Positions 61,065 through 64,000 of a stretch of DNA of 64,000 bases are shown in pieces. Source of the stretch: Actinomycetes bacterium (GTDB lineage Bacteria > Actinomycetota > Actinomycetes > Propionibacteriales > Propionibacteriaceae); assembly GCA_023460935.1 (NCBI GenBank), contig JAEWOI010000004.1, forward strand, positions 1 to 64,000, in the 5' to 3' direction. Position 1 is the first letter of the stretch. Each line of letters starts with the position of its first letter. Position numbers and translations under genes: made by a program. Below the pieces are notes generated by a model that was not told the origin of the DNA, did not search any database, and saw nothing but the letters and a program-made list of their open reading frames with translations.

Positions 61065-61445
61065 ATGTCCGCCGGAGAGATCGCCGGTCTGATCGCCGCG
61101 GTGGCCGCGGTCGGTTTCGTCGTGTTCTGCGCTGTCCCGCTGCTCAAGCTGGGTCGGGTGCTGGAGGAGGTCCGCCTCGCCGTCCGTGACCTGGGCCACA
61201 ACTCGGTGCCGATCCTGCAGGAGCTGAAGGGCACGGTCACCGCGACCAACACCGAACTCGGCAAGCTGAGCCTGGTCACAGAGGACGTGGCGAAGGTGAG
61301 CGCGCACGCCACCGTGGTCACCGAGAACGCCGCGCAGCTCTCCACCCTGTTCGCCTCGACGCTCGGCGGCCCGCTGATCAAGACCGCTGCGTTCACCTAC
61401 GGTGTGCGCCAGGCGGTCACCGGGAAGCGGAAGCAGGGCAAGTGA
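61065..61445 (+). CDS. DUF948 membrane-anchored protein
   Basis: The 126-residue protein has one N-terminal helix (residues 5-28, IAGLIAAVAAVGFVVFCAVP) and a helical domain with evenly spaced hydrophobic residues (VLEEVRLAVRDLGHNSVPIL), as in DUF948 proteins. It ends FTYGVRQAVTGKRKQGK. Function unknown. DUF948, DUF6167 and alaS lie in this order in many actinobacteria. It overlaps the next gene. Confidence 0.82.
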   Translation: MSAGEIAGLIAAVAAVGFVVFCAVPLLKLGRVLEEVRLAVRDLGHNSVPILQELKGTVTATNTELGKLSLVTEDVAKVSAHATVVTENAAQLSTLFASTLGGPLIKTAAFTYGVRQAVTGKRKQGK

Positions 61446-61672
61446 TGGGCAAGCGCCTGTTCTGGTTCGCAGTCGGCGTCGGCCTGACCGCCCTGGTCGT
61501 GGTGAAGGGCCGGGAGTACTACGAGCGGCTCACGCCCAAGGGCGTGGCCGACCAGCTGGAGAAGACCCGCACCGGCGTCGTCGACTGGGTAGGGGAGTTC
61601 CTCACCACCATGGGTGAGGCGATGGACGCCCGCGAGGGCGAGCTGCGCGAGGCTCTCGGCCTGGACGAGTGA
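61445..61672 (+). CDS. DUF6167-like small membrane protein
   Basis: The 75-residue protein starts MGKRLFWFAVGVGLTALVVV, a single membrane helix, followed by an amphipathic helical part (ERLTPKGVADQLEKTRTGVVDWVGEF) and an acidic end. This is the DUF6167 pattern found just upstream of alaS in actinobacteria. A GTG at 61442 is an alternative start. Function unknown. Confidence 0.72.
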   Translation: MGKRLFWFAVGVGLTALVVVKGREYYERLTPKGVADQLEKTRTGVVDWVGEFLTTMGEAMDAREGELREALGLDE

Positions 61673-61750
61673 AACCCGCTCGTCCAGGAGAACCCGGACC
61701 CAGCACACCGGCGGCCGTGCCGCCAGCATCCGACAAGGACAACCAAAGCC

Positions 61751-64000
61751 ATGAAAACTGCTGACATCCGCCAGCGCTTCCTCGACTTCTTCGCTGCGCG
61801 GGGGCACACGATCGTGCCGTCCGCGCCCCTGGTCTACAACGACCCGACCCTGCTGTTCGTCAACGCCGGCATGGTGCCGTTCAAGCCGTACTTCACCGGC
61901 GCGGAGGACGCACCCTTCCCGCGCGCGGTGAGCGTGCAGAAGTGCGTGCGCACCCTCGACATCGACGAGGTGGGCAAGACCACCCGGCACGGCACGTTCT
62001 TCCAGATGAACGGCAACTTCTCCTTCGGCGACTACTTCAAGGAAGGTGCCATCGAGTACGCCTGGGAGCTGGTCACCGGCCGGCCGGAGGACGGCAACTA
62101 CGGCTTCGACCCCGACAAGGTCTGGGTCACCGTCTACCTCGACGACGACGAGGCCGCCGCGCTGTGGCGCAAGGTGGGGGTGCCGGACAACCGGATCCAG
62201 CGCCGCGGGCTGAAGGACAACTACTGGCACATGGGCGTACCCGGCCCCGGCGGGCCGTGCAGCGAGATCTACATCGACCGCGGCCCGGAGTTCGGGCCGG
62301 ACGGCGGGCCGATCGTCGACGAGGACCGGTTCCTCGAGATCTGGAACCTGGTGTTCCAGACCGAGGAGCTGTCCGCCGTCCGCGCCAAGGACGACTTCGA
62401 CGTCTCCCGGCAGCTGCCCAGCAAGAACATCGACACCGGCATGGGCCTGGAACGCACCGCCTACCTGCTGCAGGGCGTGGCCAACATGTACGAGATCGAC
62501 GAGATCTTCCCCGTGATCACCAGGGCAGCGGAACTCGCCGGTACCGCCTACGGCAGCGACCCGCAGTCCGACGTCCGGTTGCGGGTGGTCGGCGACCACG
62601 TCCGGTCGTCGCTGATGCTGATGACCGACGGGGTCACCCCCGGCAACGAGGCGCGTGGCTACGTGCTGCGGCGCCTGCTGCGCCGCAGCATCCGCTCGAT
62701 GCGGCTGCTCGGGGTCCACGACCCCGTGCTGCCGGAGCTGCTGCCGCTCAGCCGCGACCTGATGGCCGCCTCCTACCCGGAGATCGGTGAGCACTGGGCG
62801 CGGGTCAGCCAGGTGGCCTACGGCGAGGAGGAGTCGTTCCGGCGCACCCTCGTGGCCGGCACCCAGATCTTCGACCTGGCCGCCGGCCAGGCGCGCGAGG
62901 AGCACACCACCCAGATCAGTGGGGAGCGGGCGTTCCGGTTGCACGACACCTACGGCTTCCCGATCGACCTGACCCTTGAGATGGCCGCTGAACAGGGCCT
63001 CAGCGTCGACCAGGCCGGCTTCCGGCGGCTGATGCAGGAGCAGAAGGACCGGGCCAAGGCCGACGCGAAGGCGAAGAAGGGCGGCGCGACGGCGACCGAG
63101 GCCTACCGCACGCTCCGGGCCGCAGGCGAGGTGCCGTTCCTCGGTTTCACCGACCTCACCACCGACGCGAGGGTGCGCGGGATCGTCGCCGACGGCCGGC
63201 TGGTCGAGCGCGCGGCCCCCGGCGACGTCGTCGAGGTGGTGCTGGACCAGACACCGTTCTACGCCGAGGCCGGCGGCCAGGACGCCGACGCCGGCGTGAT
63301 CACCGGCGACGGGCTGAGCCTCGAGGTGCTGGACGTGCAGCGGCCCGTCCAGGGCCTCGTGGTGCACAAGGTCCGGGTGGAGGACGGCGAGCTGGCCACC
63401 GGCGCTGCCGTGGTCGCAGCGGTCGACGCGCTTGCCCGTACCGGCGCCTGCCAGGCCCACACCGCGACACACATCGTCAACGCCGCGCTTCGGCAGCTGC
63501 TGGGGGAGTCCACCCACCAGGCCGGCTCGTACAACAAGCCGGGCTACCTCCGCTTCGACTTCAACGCCGCCCAGCCGCTCAGCGCGATGCTGAAGGAGGA
63601 GCTGGAGGGCGTGGCCAACCAGGCGATCCGTGCCGACCACGAGGTGACAGCTGTCGAGCTGCCGCTGGCGGAGGCGCGGGCGCTCGGCGCGCAGGCGATG
63701 TTCGGTGAGAAGTACGGCGACGTGGTCCGCATGGTCGAGCTCGGCGGCCCCTGGTCGCGGGAGCTGTGCGGCGGCACCCACGTCGAGCGCACCTCCCAGA
63801 TCGGCCTGCTCAGCCTCCTCGGTGAGGCTTCGGTGGGCTCCGGGCTGCGCCGCGTGGAGGCCTTCGTCTCCGCCGACGCGTTCGCGCACCTGGCCAGGGA
63901 GCGGGCGCTGGTGGCCGGCCTCTCCGACCTGCTGAAGGTGCAGCCCGACCAGCTGACCGACCGGGTGGCCAAGCTCGTCGCCCAGGTGAAGGCTGCGGAG
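61751..64000 (+). CDS. alaS: Alanyl-tRNA synthetase (3' end beyond window)
   Basis: AlaRS charges tRNA(Ala) and edits Ser and Gly errors. The first 750 codons are present: MKTADIRQRFLDFFAARGHT, motif 1/2 region (SVQKCVRTLDIDEVGKTTRH, FFQMNGNFSFGDYFK), the NIDTGMGLERTAYLLQG motif 3, the tRNA-recognition part, and the editing domain with HxxxH (AHTATHIVNAAL) and the Cys/His of ELCGGTHVERT. The C-terminal C-Ala domain has only begun. About 78 bases separate it from the DUF6167 gene; GGCGGC-cgt-GCCGCC there could form a small hairpin, and no T-box is seen. Confidence 0.96.
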   Translation, partial: MKTADIRQRFLDFFAARGHTIVPSAPLVYNDPTLLFVNAGMVPFKPYFTGAEDAPFPRAVSVQKCVRTLDIDEVGKTTRHGTFFQMNGNFSFGDYFKEGAIEYAWELVTGRPEDGNYGFDPDKVWVTVYLDDDEAAALWRKVGVPDNRIQRRGLKDNYWHMGVPGPGGPCSEIYIDRGPEFGPDGGPIVDEDRFLEIWNLVFQTEELSAVRAKDDFDVSRQLPSKNIDTGMGLERTAYLLQGVANMYEIDEIFPVITRAAELAGTAYGSDPQSDVRLRVVGDHVRSSLMLMTDGVTPGNEARGYVLRRLLRRSIRSMRLLGVHDPVLPELLPLSRDLMAASYPEIGEHWARVSQVAYGEEESFRRTLVAGTQIFDLAAGQAREEHTTQISGERAFRLHDTYGFPIDLTLEMAAEQGLSVDQAGFRRLMQEQKDRAKADAKAKKGGATATEAYRTLRAAGEVPFLGFTDLTTDARVRGIVADGRLVERAAPGDVVEVVLDQTPFYAEAGGQDADAGVITGDGLSLEVLDVQRPVQGLVVHKVRVEDGELATGAAVVAAVDALARTGACQAHTATHIVNAALRQLLGESTHQAGSYNKPGYLRFDFNAAQPLSAMLKEELEGVANQAIRADHEVTAVELPLAEARALGAQAMFGEKYGDVVRMVELGGPWSRELCGGTHVERTSQIGLLSLLGEASVGSGLRRVEAFVSADAFAHLARERALVAGLSDLLKVQPDQLTDRVAKLVAQVKAAE

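Noticed and set aside
61673..61750. Possible T-box leader before alaS
   Set aside because: The gap is 78 bases, too short for a T-box, with only a small GC hairpin.

Overview
This is a strongly GC-rich chromosomal window whose codons end almost always in G or C. It comes from an actinobacterium. Supporting markers are a PriA-like HisA, an HGxxPAAW membrane protein inside the trp cluster, a DUF948-DUF6167-alaS block, a ruvCAB-yajC-secDF-apt-relA block, a GAAC-N4-GTTC LexA box, and many -10 boxes of TANNNT form placed 6-7 nt before the start codon (leaderless mRNAs). A propionibacterial relative is my best guess, but only a guess. Nearly everything is housekeeping. I see no IS element, prophage, CRISPR array, rRNA or tRNA gene. 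No gene-free stretch exceeds 300 bases.

Layout. 1-104: 5' end of a leftward lipoprotein gene. 286-5759: gatC-gatA-gatB (tRNA amidotransferase), a VanZ-like protein and a DEAD/DEAH helicase. 5804-9808 (leftward): GNAT acetyltransferase, small membrane protein, serA, serC, a TIGR03085-like protein. 9896-16641: hisI-trpE-(HGxxPAAW)-trpC-trpB-trpA, a SCO1-like copper lipoprotein, lgt. 16855-23419: gltB-gltD and an NTF2-like protein. 23438-25859: a cluster of palindromic repeats, then leftward arginase and lhgO. 26069-31698: dnaE, a DUF2567-like membrane protein, a CYTH-CHAD protein. 31708-34182 (leftward): ybaK-like deacylase, glycosyltransferase, DUF554. 34298-39503: hisD-hisC-hisB-hisH-hisA/priA and a GNAT gene. 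39553-42522: GH25-like lipoprotein, EVE-domain protein, leftward lipoate ligase. 42680-50917: yebC, SOS-controlled ruvCAB, yajC-secD-secF, apt, a K+ channel. 51016-60834: relA, leftward DUF349, an MBL hydrolase, hisS, aspS, leftward padR, rarA. 61065-64000: DUF948, DUF6167 and alaS, which runs off the right edge.

The genes connect as follows. GatCAB and AspRS together suggest indirect Asn-tRNA(Asn) synthesis; AspRS carries His31, reported for non-discriminating enzymes. HisI, TrpE and HisA/PriA link histidine and tryptophan synthesis. Several junctions overlap as ATGA or GTGA, implying translational coupling.

The most unusual material is non-coding: (i) a GGGGACGGTTCC palindromic repeat, clustered at 23.4 kb, forming a hairpin at 53.3 kb, and read as codons 6-10 of trpA; (ii) a 46-nt hairpin with ends CAAGCTGTGAGT/ACTCACAGCTTG at 43.5 and 58.6 kb, whose inner stem covaries; (iii) three CTTCGACAGGCTCAGCACGA-type repeats just before relA; (iv) a 51-bp direct repeat at 60.9 kb; (v) two places where a gene's TAG stop doubles as the start of the next gene's -10 box. 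I did not find a clearly new protein system.
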